NCBI RefSeq assembly: GCF_010183535.1
Contig: NW_026526143.1
Span: 1 to 64,000 of the forward strand
From: Caenorhabditis remanei
Taxonomy: Eukaryota; Nematoda; Chromadorea; Rhabditida; Rhabditidae
Reading direction: 5' to 3'
Length of the DNA stretch: 64,000 nucleotides
Part shown: positions 22,074 to 31,854 of the stretch, piece by piece
Layout of the letters: each line of letters opens with the position of its first letter
How positions within the stretch are numbered: position 1 is the stretch's first letter
Translations under genes and position numbers: made by a program
Notes under the pieces: model-generated
Told to the model about the DNA's origin: nothing
Database searches by the model: none
What the model saw: only the letters and a program-made list of their open reading frames with translations

Positions 22074-22787
22074 GATATGGTTTCCATCTCCTCGGTATTT
22101 GGGATTTACAAATCCATTGTTGCCAGCGGAGGGACGATCGTCTTTGGTTGTCCACAGGTTGTCACGACGAGCATTTGGTTGTCCCGTTTCACCCATTCCA
22201 ACGGTAGTCGTGAATGATGTGTTATAAGTATTACGAGAATTGTTGCTCTTGGTGGTAAAGTTGGTGAACGAAACGTCGTGGCTGTTTCCAGTTGTCGGCA
22301 TCTGGATGTTCCTTCCCTCTCCCCGGTATTTGGAGTTACCGAATCCTTTGTAGCCAGAAGAGCGATAATGAGATTCGGTCGTAAAGAATCTGTCACGATT
22401 ACCGTTGGATTTTCCCGTTTCACCCATTCCGGCGGTGAATGACTTGTTATAGTCGTACCGTGGATTAGCATACTTGGTTGATGGATACTGTTGGTTGCTT
22501 CCACCTCTTTGCACTTCGCGGTTGGGCTGATAGCTCTGATTGTGTTCCCAGTAAGGTTTCTGTCCGGGCACCGTTTTCTTCACATATCCAGTCCCGTAAT
22601 CGGTAAAAGAACGATGTTGGCTCGGGCGGTTGTTCTGGTGACCTTAAAATGGAATACTGAAATCATGTTGAGAGGATATTGATTTTTTACCTGATCCGTT
22701 GTAAGATTTCTGGTAACCGTTGCCATAAGGGTATCCAGGCTGAGGATAGTTCGGCGGGACATCAGTTTTTTTCGTTTTCGGGGTCAT
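22074..22787 (-). pseudogene. 5' fragment of the low-complexity gene, right arm
   Basis: Minus-strand mirror of exon 1 (22691-22787) and the first 569 nt of exon 2 (22074-22642). The match ends at GGAAACCATA and the frame then runs through unrelated AT-rich DNA to a stop at 22014. All of the upstream region is also duplicated, so this truncated copy has a complete promoter and faces the full gene: the two transcripts converge on the spacer. Confidence 0.9.
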
Positions 22788-23729
22788 TACCAAAAGTCGA
22801 GGCTGCTGAAAAAAAGAGTGTGAATCAAATCAATTTTAGAAAAAAAAAACAATGCAAAAGAGAAAAAGAGGGAAAAATTGAACAAATGCAACAAAAAACT
22901 GCAGGAAACTGCAGAAAAATGACAAAGAATGAGAAAACGACAAGTAATGAGAAAGGAGAGAACCGCAGCGCATCGACAAACGCGCGTGCATCGAGAAACG
23001 CACCAGTGACAAATAACGGGTGCATTTCTCGTGGAGGAGGAGAATGAGGTCGCCCCCTCACGTTTTGTGTGTAGCTTGTGTCATTTGAGTGTTAATGAAA
23101 AGAGAGTAAAGAAAAAACACTTTTTGGAAACAAAAATTGATAAAAACACAATAAATAATAAAACAATCAGCAAGAGCAGAACAGTGAACTTTTTGACCAA
23201 GGGAAAAGATTATTCGATTATTTTGGCTCTGTTTTTTTGGATTGTGACGAATATGAAACTGTGGTAAAAGTTTCATTTCGATAAACTTTAAAATATTTTT
23301 TAAAGCAGTCTGAAACTTTCATTTTTAAATTTCATGATTTGATGAAACAGTTGTTTGATCGTTGAACTGTTGTACGTTAATTCGATTTCCATCGTAATCT
23401 TACTGCAATATTTTAATTATCGACAATATTGATAAAAACAAGAGTTTTACTCTGTTTACTGTACGCCATCATTTTACTTTGACATGATCCGTGTTATCTT
23501 TTTTTTAGTGTAAGCATTCTTGCGAAGTGATGGAAATTTCTTCAATTTAATATAATCTTTCATATTGACAAATTTTTTACCAGCACAAATAAAAAGTAAA
23601 ACATAACATCAACCACGACCTGTGGAGACGGGGATTTGATTGGCTGGTGAGGCCCGCACCGTCACACCAATAGAAAGCGGATTTAGAGGAAAGGTTCCAG
23701 AGAATTTCTCGTGATAGACGAGATTGTGC

Positions 23730-24190
23730 ATCGATAGATTGTGGTGGTTCAGTGGTTCAGTGGTTTAAGAAGAGAAGGTAGTGAATAACTGGTTTATTTA
23801 GTAAACCAAGGCTGGGGAAACACAATAGTAGAGAGCGGCGAGCGAGTCACCGTCCCATAGGTGGGGAATATGTGAGAAGTGAGTAAAGAACAACATGAGA
23901 AACGAACGAAGAGAGTTTCGCGCCAAGCTGCCGATATTTGAACTTTGACCAGTGGAGCGCAGTTGCATTATCGCTTCCAATCGCGAGTAATCGATTGGAG
24001 GCGATTTCCGGTGAAGATTCCGTTGATTTGAGCAAGAAGCTGGGGAAGTTGAACACACAATATATTGACAGAATTTATAGAGTAAATTCTGGCCATAAAC
24101 AGATCTCTTCGATCAGAATACATAGCGAATTAACCCAAAGTTAATGAGCAGAAGGGTCGCGTAAATAACAACTAAGTTATGGGCGCGACA
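23730..24190. repeat. LTR-like segment, right arm
   Basis: Mirror copy of 17330-17790, beginning (on the minus strand) TGTCGCGCCCATAAC and containing AATAAA. Confidence 0.4.
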
Positions 24191-24227
24191 CGACCCATTA
24201 ATATGACTAAAAGTAATCACCATCATT

Positions 24228-24600
24228 CTAATTCTCATTTCCACTTGCTGACTTGACCTTTGATGTACATTTCTCCAAGTCAGGCTTTCCTATTCTAGTC
24301 CAATCTTCCCTTCCGATGAGTGTGATATCAGATCCCGTATCCAACTGAAACTCCACCGACTCACTATTCACATCAACTGACACATACTGACGGACAGAAT
24401 TGACCTCAGCATCTTCCGAAGAAGCCCCACCAACTATGGCAACGTTCTGTGTCTTTTTATATGATGAGCTTTTCTTTGCTTTGCAGAATGAAGACATGTG
24501 TCCGCTTCTCTGACATTTGAAACATTTAGTGAGTGGTTGGGAGCATTCTGGCTTTTTATGGCCACTTTTCCCACAGTTCCAACACCGTTCACCCTGTGAA
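24228..24600 (-). pseudogene. Gag zinc-knuckle and retropepsin fragment, right arm
   Basis: Mirror copy of the fragment at 16909-17292: both CCHC knuckles and the LDTGSDITLIG active site are present, ending at the same stop. It lacks the 19-bp duplication of the left arm, and with it the first methionine of that copy, so it is open without an obvious start. Confidence 0.7.
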
Positions 24601-24610
24601 CTTATTTTTC

Positions 24611-24679
24611 AGCATAAAAATGAATATCAACACCGCGGTGCTCCGCAACTTTACCGCCAAAGGAAAAGGACAAAGTAAG
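24611..24679 (+). pseudogene. First-exon fragment of an unknown gene, right arm
   Basis: TTTTTCAG at 24606-24613 is followed by ATG (24621) and MNINTAVLRNFTAKGKGQ, then a donor in AAAGTAAGGG. The intron ends in TTTTCAG at 24721, and the target duplication of the LTR element overlaps that splice acceptor, so the insertion destroyed the next exon junction. Confidence 0.4.
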
Positions 24680-24966
24680 GGTTTTAAATGTTGAATTTTT
24701 CAATTTTTTCATTATTTTCAGGGTGTCGATGACGCATCGAGTGGTACAATAGTTGGTATGATATTGCATATAAAAAGTTTGTTATATTAATCATCCTTCA
24801 TGTATTATAATAATCTTCTATATTGTTTATGTTTTATAATAAGGTTTTTGTTGTATAATAAGGCACTATAAAAGCCGACCATAAGTATATCAAAATGTGT
24901 CAGTTTATATATATTCTAATGCTTACTCTTATATAATCCTAATATTATTCCGTGGTGTTCTTGACA

Positions 24967-24984
24967 TGGTGACCCATCAGCTAT
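24967..24984 (+). promoter_or_regulatory. Candidate tRNA primer-binding site
   Basis: TGGTGACCCATCAGC begins at the first base after the 5' LTR. The TGG start complements the CCA end of a tRNA, as expected for a primer-binding site. I have not matched the remaining bases to a specific tRNA. Confidence 0.6.
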
Positions 24985-25428
24985 GTACGGCCGAATTCTG
25001 CACTGTTATTCTCATATCTCGAATCCATTCTCTCTGAACCGGCAGAGGAATCATTCACAACTTCGGGCTACAGGAAAGTAGCAAAGGAATACAAGTGGTA
25101 ACTACGCTTACACTTATCGGGAAGTCAACGGACTTCAACTCGGGCTCATATAATCCAAACGTGCCTGGATTAATGGACCAACTTCAATATTCATCGGAGA
25201 GACTTGAGAATTGACAACAAGACAACCAAGTACCACGGACTATTCTATTCGCTGTTTTACTGACACCATATTTAACCAAATAACTATTATTATAGGACAT
25301 CTAATTTTTTTCAATCTGGACACCTATCTTCTTTTCTAATATTATTTATCGTTTGGACACTTATTGCACCAAACACAAACAAGCACCACTATTGCCATTT
25401 TCAGGACACTAAACAATAAACGACTACA

Positions 25429-26061
25429 ATGGACAATCAACAGAGGACAAAAATGATAGACTCAATTCTTGAAGGAATGGACAATTACTTGGACACCATA
25501 ATTGAAAACCTGGACAAAATCAAGTCACAAACGACAGATCTCAAGACTTTTCTGAAACGATTCCCAGTGGGAGGGTCTTCTCTAAATGGAGAAGATACAA
25601 GGAACGAATTGGGATCTCTTTCCGAACAATCAGTGGATTTCGAGGAAGAAGAAGTGGATTCAGTTATCTACCTATCGGATCATAAACTTCAATCTACAGT
25701 CATGATAGCTCCTTCTAAGGATAATGTGAAACCAAGACTTTTGTCTTCTCAACCAACACAACGGACAAGCACTCCTTGCATCTTTTGCAAACAATTCCAT
25801 TATTCGGACTTATGTCCAAACGTCATCGAATACGAGGAACGACAATCCATTGCTAAGAAAAAGAATATCTGTATGATATGCATACACCCCACTTCAAGAA
25901 ATCATCGTTGTATCCAACGGAAGAAATGCTTTTATTGCGAAGCAAAATCCCATCATTGTTCTTTATGCTATAGGACGAAAAATGTTTGGAAAAAGGATGC
26001 ACCAATCAAGAATTTCAATCAAATGAACAGAAGGACAATTGTTTGGGACAACAAAGAATGA
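25429..26061 (+). CDS. Gag-like zinc-finger protein of BEL/Pao type, copy 4
   Basis: Intact 210-aa ORF in the complete element. It differs from the three left-side copies by Cys instead of Ser at the first ligand of finger one (CIFCKQFHYSDLC, a CX2CX3HX4C cluster). Two further Cys/His clusters (CMICIHPTSRNHRC and CFYCEAKSHHC) follow. The N-terminal half is predicted to be helical and acidic, with an FEEEEVDS stretch. This copy has the canonical cluster and is the best candidate for a working protein. Confidence 0.8.
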   Translation: MDNQQRTKMIDSILEGMDNYLDTIIENLDKIKSQTTDLKTFLKRFPVGGSSLNGEDTRNELGSLSEQSVDFEEEEVDSVIYLSDHKLQSTVMIAPSKDNVKPRLLSSQPTQRTSTPCIFCKQFHYSDLCPNVIEYEERQSIAKKKNICMICIHPTSRNHRCIQRKKCFYCEAKSHHCSLCYRTKNVWKKDAPIKNFNQMNRRTIVWDNKE

Positions 26062-26082
26062 AATATTATCTTCTTGCCGCCG

Positions 26083-26094
26083 TTTGTGGGGGAG
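26083..26094 (+). promoter_or_regulatory. Polypurine tract
   Basis: TTTGTGGGGGAG lies immediately before the 3' LTR at 26095, the expected place for the plus-strand primer. Confidence 0.65.
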
Positions 26095-26446
26095 TGTCGA
26101 TGACGCATCGAGTGGTACAATAGTTGGTATGATATTGCATATAAAAAGTTTGTTATATTAATCATCCTTCATGTATTATAATAATCTTCTATATTGTTTA
26201 TGTTTTATAATAAGGTTTTTGTTGTATAATAAGGCACTATAAAAGCCGACCATAAGTATATCAAAATGTGTCAGTTTATATATATTCTAATGCTTACTCT
26301 TATATAATCCTAATATTATTTCGTGGTGTTCTTGACACAGGGGGACATTTACTTTTAGCACCCCCCTAATTGAAGAATCACCCCCCAAAACGCACCTGGG
26401 AAGAGCCCCCCACTACTGAAATATCAAACAGAATAAAGCAAATGAA

Positions 26447-26722
26447 TCATAAACCCCCGCCGTAGAAAAACAGGCCCCCACCATTGAACAATAAGCCCCC
26501 ACCATGGAACAATACGCCTCCATCATAGAATAACGGACCCCCACCATTGAACATTAGCCCCCCATCGTAATATAACATGTCCCTACCGTAGTAAAACAGG
26601 TCCCCACCGTCGTAAAAAAGGCCCCCGTCATTGAACAATAAGCCCCCACAGTAACAGGACCCTGCCATGAGCAGTTTAAAGACATTGAAGAACAGCCCCC
26701 CCCATTCTGTCGTCAGATTCAA
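26447..26722. repeat. Subterminal repeat array of Merlin, left end
   Basis: Mirror of 14779-15054: about eleven units of 20-24 bp, C-rich on this strand (GCCCCCACCATTGAACAATA type). Positioned between the transposon terminus and the transposase gene. Confidence 0.85.
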
Positions 26723-26928
26723 CGCAAAAGCATTGAAGGAAAGCCCCCCACTTTTGTGTGAGGTCTGTTGTATCGGAAGAATACAGGATCTGGGCCCAAA
26801 AGTTTATTATTATTTTTCTTTATTTTTCTTCATTTTTTTAAAATTATTTTTCCAGTTATTTTTCCAGTTATTTTTTTCAGTAAATAATTTTCAACTTGAA
26901 ATTCGCGTTATTTAAAGAAATGCTGTCA

Positions 26929-27898
26929 AAACTTGCTTCTCTCTCCGATTTGGCGACTCAATTTCCAACTGAAAAAGATGTTGCTCATCTATTGATGGAT
27001 GAAAATTTGATTTCAAAAGAAGTGAAGTGTGATAAGTGCAACGGTGATATGTCATTGAGAAGTCGAGGAGATTCATATGAAGTATGATTTAAACTTGAAT
27101 ATCTAAAATAAAAATAAAATTTAGTGGCGATGTAGAATTTCGAAAAACAAGGATTGCTCCTCCAAGTCATTGAAAGCTGGAAGCTTCTTTTCGAAGACAA
27201 AACTGACTCTTCGACAGGCTACTATGGTGATGGTGATGTGGACCAACAACTACTCTGCAAACCAGATTTCTCAAGAAGTTGGTATTTCGGAGAAAACAAC
27301 GTGTGATTGGCGAAACTTCCTCCGTGAAGTTTGTGTCAAAATCGAAAATGAATATCCGAAAATCGGAGGGAATGGACATGTCGTGGATATAGACGAAACT
27401 AATGTCCACTCGAAAAAGTATGGCGTCGGACGTGGGACTCAAGAAGACTGGGTGCTGGGCGGAATCGATCGGGAATCGGGAAAGGTCTTCCTTAAAAGAG
27501 TGACAAACCGTTCAGCTGCTGTTCTCGTTCCAATTCTTCAGTCTTCCGTTGACAAGAACTCGGTGGTTTATTCGGACGAGTGGAAATCATATTCTCAATT
27601 GAAGCGCTACTTCTCTGAACACTTTACCGTAACCCATAAAGTACAATTCGTAAAGTCAGTATCTGGAACAATAGCAACCGATTAACCTAATATTTCAGTA
27701 TTGTCGGTAGTCGTCGAGTCTGCACTAACGGTATTGAAGGAATGTGGTCTAGACTAAAAAAAAACCGTTCAAAGCTGCAAATGGTACCAGTTCTGCTCTT
27801 CTGGAATCATACCTCTGTGAATTCGCATGTCGCGAGAATGAGAAAGGAAATTTTTTCCAAGCTATTGTCAATGCCATGAAAGTTTCTCCACGATAAAT
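26929..27898 (+). pseudogene. Merlin (IS1595-like DDE) transposase, single homopolymer frameshift
   Basis: Exons 26929-27081, 27125-27654 and 27699-27898, with GT-AG introns. Exon 1 has a CDKC zinc-ribbon half. Exon 2 has a helix-turn-helix-like segment (ANQISQEVGISEKTTCDW) and the DDE residues in VVDIDETNV and VVYSDEWKSY. Exon 3 has NGIEGMW with the catalytic Glu. After an A9 run (27756-27764) the frame in use reads through to TGA, but the alternative frame encodes SSALLESYLCEFACRENEKG and ends at TAA 27896-27898, which matches the usual conserved C-terminal region of the family. One lost A in the run explains this. Both arms share it, so it predates duplication. The enzyme would cut and paste the element in the nucleus. 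Confidence 0.8.
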
Positions 27899-27974
27899 CT
27901 ATGTTCACATTTATTTTCATAAAGATATCAACTTTTATAAATTCATTAAAAAAATACTGGTGAAATGCGTTTTG

Positions 27975-28160
27975 GGGGGCCTCTTATTCTATGGTGGGGG
28001 CCTCTTATTCTATGGTGGGGGCCTCTTGTTCTATGGTGGGGCCTCTTGTTCTATGGTGGGGGCCTCTTGTTCTATGGTGGGGGGGGGGGGGGCGGATATT
28101 CAATAGTTCAATAATTAGAGTACAATGATTTCCTTGCGTGGGTGGGGGGGGGGGGGGGGA
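27975..28160. repeat. Subterminal repeats and G14/G16 runs, Merlin right end
   Basis: Five units of GGGGGCCTCTTATTCTATGG or the TTGTTC variant, then a G14 run (28079-28092) and a G16 run (28144-28159). Clustered G runs of this length can fold into G-quadruplexes. Confidence 0.85.
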
Positions 28161-28601
28161 GCTCTAGGGGGGTGGGGGCTATAAGTAAAGAATACCAGGT
28201 TCTTTCGCTGCCCTCTCAACAAAAACCTATTTTAAGACCTTTTTTGCTTTCTCTAACAACCTCCTCCCTCCTTCATCCCCTATAATGAGATGGTCTTTCT
28301 CTCTAGACAACGGACCGTTTTTTGTTTGTTTAGTGGAGGTCCGTTTCTTTCTCCGTCTCTTATATACACACTCTATTTTTGTTCGCCCGAGACAGGTGGT
28401 CCGTTTCTCTCTCTCCGTCTCTTATATATACACACTATTTTTGTGCGGGCGGGACGGGAGGTCTAGCATTCATTTATGTTTTTCTTTCTTTGAATAGGAC
28501 GTTTGGGGATGGGTGCATTGTTTTATTTTTCAGTTATGTCTGTCTGTATCATATTAGTCTATTTACCCTTCACTTTTCCTTAATACAAACTTGGAAGCAA
28601 C

Positions 28602-31510
28602 ATGATTGGACAAAAGCGTTTCAAAAAAGAAATTCCCGTGCCGCCAGTTGATGGTTTTTCGTTGAATGGAGAAGCCAGAAACGGTTCAAAAATTGAGTGC
28701 TTATCTCCACATTCGGATTCCCGTCATTCACTCGGTAACAACTTCTTTTTCTCGGTGAGTATTGATACACTTTCAGATTTGTAGAATTCTATTTTAGAGA
28801 CCTAACTCGCCGTATAATCAAATTTTTTTTTCAGAGTGTTTCCAATTCTGATTTCTTTGAATACGCTCTCAAACAAATCAAAAACTCTGAAGTGGTTGGT
28901 CGTTTGGACAGATTCAAAAACGTTGGAAGTGGTGAAAATCAATCGATTTTAGAAAGAAAACACTCGGTGAGTACTGTCTTTCACTTTTGCGAGTGAAACA
29001 GTTTTTTTGTTACAGCATACACCACGCAACTTTTATCCATTTGGAACGCCACCTAGAGACGAATACAAACCTTTTGAAATGTTCGTTCCCCGATCTCCAG
29101 ACCAACCTCACTCATTTGCTGGATATTCAAAGCTGCTGTACTCTGGATATTCTAAAATTTTGGCTGCAACGCGTCTAACAGGAAAAAGTTCTACCGACTA
29201 AGAACAAGCAATTGGAACCGGCAGTACCTTGAACAGCAGATCTGTCAAAGATGAGATAATAAGCCTGCCAATGCTAACAGTCAAATAATGGATTTTTTCA
29301 AGAAAAAAGAAACCAAAAGTGCTTCAAAAACTGCAAAACTATCTGGAAAACATCAGGGCCAGCTCCAAAGCACACAAGAAAAATGAGCAGGGAAACTCTG
29401 AAAAGCGCCTGCGGATGATTCTTGCTTTGGATCAAGCAACTTCACTTGTCAAAAAAAAAAATACGGTGCTTAGTCCTCCAACTCTGATGGACATTGATCA
29501 AGAAAAACAGAAAATCATTGGATTGGATGAGTTCACGGAACGTGGTTTCTCCAAATCAGAACTCGAAAAGTCTACTGTTGGAGCTGTTATTGTTCATCCA
29601 AAAGAAAATCAAGATTCATTGTTTCATGCTAAACCTTCAACAGTAGTAGACAATGATATCAGCTCTGCATCTGCAGTTCAAACCAGTCCAGCAAAAAAAG
29701 ATGCTCTGATCGAAGCTGAAAAGTTGGCGGGGGCGAAATCTCCACAGACTACTCCGATGACTTCTGGAAGTGCGTTCAACCGATTCACATCTGACAAGTC
29801 AACCATAGTTGATAAAGTTACACACATCACCAGCGAATACATGGAAACTTTGAAGATTGTCAGTAATGAATTACCAACGCCATCAGTAATGGATCAGTTG
29901 AATAAAAACACGACTGATGACAACAAAAAACCAGATACTGAAGATTCGTTGCCGTGCAGATGATGAGTTCGCCGATGCCCACAGACGAATGATTGAATTC
30001 CTTAAGACAAAAGGAAACAAGAATGGAGGGAAAATGTTTCAAACGAGTTCCACTGGAAACGAGGTCAAAACTGTGGATGCACCCACTTCTCAAGAACCTG
30101 CAGTTGTACTGTCTGAAAAAGACTCAAAGGAGTCTCAACTCGGCCAAGCAAAATATAGTGAACTAGAAGAAGCGGCTAAGCGTATGCAGAAGTTCCTTGA
30201 TTTCAAACAAACCGTTCCTGTGGTCACAGTGAACATCAATGTGGCATCTTCAGCTCAATCACATATTTCCGAGATCGAAATTGGGCTTCCAGAAACCCCG
30301 GATAATGAAACACGAGATTCCTTGACCGCTGCTGGTACTTCACTTTGCAAAAACAACACAATCATGATGAACAACAAACCAACATTTGAAACTAGTAGGG
30401 CGATAGGGGACGCATCATTGAAGGCCGGTTTATCGGCGACTGCTGGAATCTCACTGTGTGGAAACAACCGGAAAACAGCAATCATCCCCAAGGAACATTT
30501 CAAACCAGTCCGGCTAAAGAAGACGCAATTTTGGAAGCCGAGAAGCGGATGCAAGCTTTCCTTGCTGCTAAACAGGCTAAATCAGCAGGCAAAAAGTTTC
30601 CGGAGCCAGCAACTGGAGACATGGTCAGATATCTATTATTCAACAAACTGATAGATTTCCTGAATGCGATCAAAAACAACCACAAGTGAACAAAGGTGCG
30701 AACATAGATGGCGTGGATATAACTGCAAAACGTGAGTTGATGTTCTTTGTTTCCAGAAAACAGACTACATTTGCAAAGCTAAATCCAATTTCAGAAGAAC
30801 CGTGCAAAACCAAAAATGTTACTTCTCTTCCATTGACTGCTATAAGTCTGCAAGGAATCAATACAAATCAACCAAAGCTCAACCAAGCTGAGGACAGTGA
30901 ATTAGCAGGAGCGGCAAAACGTATGCAAGCGTTTCTCGCATCTCAGCAGGCCACTTCAGTTGTCAAGCAAAATATCAACGGCACTAAGCTCATTCCCACA
31001 AAACCTGTTCAAACAGAACCAGCAACAGTGGATAAGGTTATCAAACCGAAAAAGCAACTAGAAAGCGTCATCGCTTTACCAGATACCGCCAAGAAAGAAG
31101 TCGAACTCGCAAAGATCACTGACAACAAACCAAACTGTTCATTGGATCTAGTTGGAACCTCGCGTATGATTGTCCCACGGACCGCGAGAACTCTTTCAAG
31201 AAACTTGCAACTGTCCAACAAGGAAAACTGGCGGTCTCAAAATTCTCGTCTTCGCATTGACGAATTTGGGAAACACGTGAAAAGAACGAAGAGGTTTTAC
31301 TCGCCGCACACTTCATCACACTTTCATACTTTTTCTCTCTCCTCTATTGAGACTGCTTCTCGACATTCAGGGACGTGTAAATATTTGCAACTAATTTTTG
31401 GAATTTCAAGACACTATTCATTTTATGGGTTCTCTGAATATTATTTGTCTAAATATCTGAAAAGACGTTTTACTTCTCGGAAAAAAATTAGTGCTCAAAA
31501 GGACGTATAA
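28602..31510 (+). pseudogene. Repeat-protein gene, copy C (disabled)
   Basis: Exons 28602-28754, 28835-28966 and 29016 onward. Relative to copies A and B, about 125 bp spanning the third intron and most of exon 4 are deleted; the frame passes straight into TGKSSTD and the same TAA (29201). Downstream, an 11-A run opens a 214-aa frame (29319-29963) that is broken in A and B, but an extra base at GTGCAGATGATG closes it again and the next piece restarts in another frame (to 30651). The last piece (30686-31510) carries AAKRMQAFLASQQ. Each copy has a different set of breaks on top of shared ones, as expected for a pseudogene under no constraint. Confidence 0.65.
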
Positions 31511-31580
31511 GTGTTTTAAGGGACGTTTAAGTGTTTTGGGACGTTCCAGTTTTTAAGGGACATCTAAACTAGAATAGAGT
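31350..31580. repeat. Foldback-element relic, copy C
   Basis: Inverted copy of 3405-3640 with GGGACGTTTAAGTGTTTTGG-type units and the end GACATCTAAACTAGAATAGA. Confidence 0.6.
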
Positions 31581-31854
31581 CAATTTTTCTCTCATTCCCA
31601 TTAGCCATTTTTCTCACATTTCTTTACACTTTCACACTTTTTCTCTTTCCTCAGCACCCTCTTCTCTATTGAGACTGCTTTTTAACATTCAGCAATAATT
31701 TATCTTAATAACTCTTCTTTTTTCCATACCTTTTTTTTGTGTTTATTCTTCTCCAAATGTTCTCAATTTGACGTATAACTCTCATAATTCTTCTCAACCA
31801 ACGTTTTCAATCAACTTTTGTTTTCAGGTAAACTTCACAAAAAACACGCTAAGG

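Larger units (their letters stand above)
24724..26337 (+). mobile_element. Complete gag-only LTR retrotransposon (1614 bp)
   Basis: Two 243-bp LTRs (24724-24966, 26095-26337) start TGTCGATG and end TTGACA. I noticed one difference between them (CCGTGG versus TCGTGG near the 3' end). A 5-bp target duplication CAGGG lies at 24719-24723 and 26338-26342. A PBS-like TGGTGACCC follows the 5' LTR directly, and GTGGGGGAG precedes the 3' LTR as a polypurine tract. The interior is only 1128 bp with one ORF (gag). It is non-autonomous: reverse transcriptase and integrase must come from a full-length BEL/Pao relative. Confidence 0.93.
22074..27845 (-). repeat. Large inverted repeat, right arm (about 5.8 kb)
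   Basis: Reverse complement of 13656-19427. At its outer end this arm continues into the natural end of the Merlin transposase gene and the right end of the transposon, whereas the left arm breaks off in the same exon. The right arm therefore preserves the older arrangement and the left arm is probably the derived copy. Confidence 0.95.
26338..28194 (+). mobile_element. Merlin DNA transposon, full length, right arm and beyond
   Basis: The left end reads GGGGGACATTTACTTTTAGC. The right end, reverse-complemented, reads GGTATTCTTTACTTATAGCC, so the termini are imperfect inverted repeats sharing TTTACTT.TAGC. Inside the left end is a G-rich array (26447-26722); inside the right end are five GGTGGGGGCCTCTTGTTCTA-type units plus G14 and G16 runs. 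The single gene is a Merlin-type transposase. The LTR element is inserted at the extreme left end, so the first bases of the transposon serve as its target duplication. I could not identify a target duplication of the Merlin element itself. Confidence 0.8.
28100..31827 (-). repeat. Inverted copy C of the duplication unit
   Basis: Reverse complement of 3158-6990 (and of the matching part of unit B). It covers the Merlin end, upstream region, repeat-protein pseudogene and spacer. Homology near identity stops at TTTTGTTTTCAG (31827), the acceptor just before the kinase paralogue, after which the coding regions are clearly diverged. Private changes include loss of about 125 bp near 29177, one extra A in an A run (29451-29461) and one extra base near 29959. 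Confidence 0.93.

Noticed and set aside
14779..28160. CRISPR-like regular repeats
   Set aside because: Repeat units are adjacent or variable, with no unique spacers of constant length, and the genome is eukaryotic.
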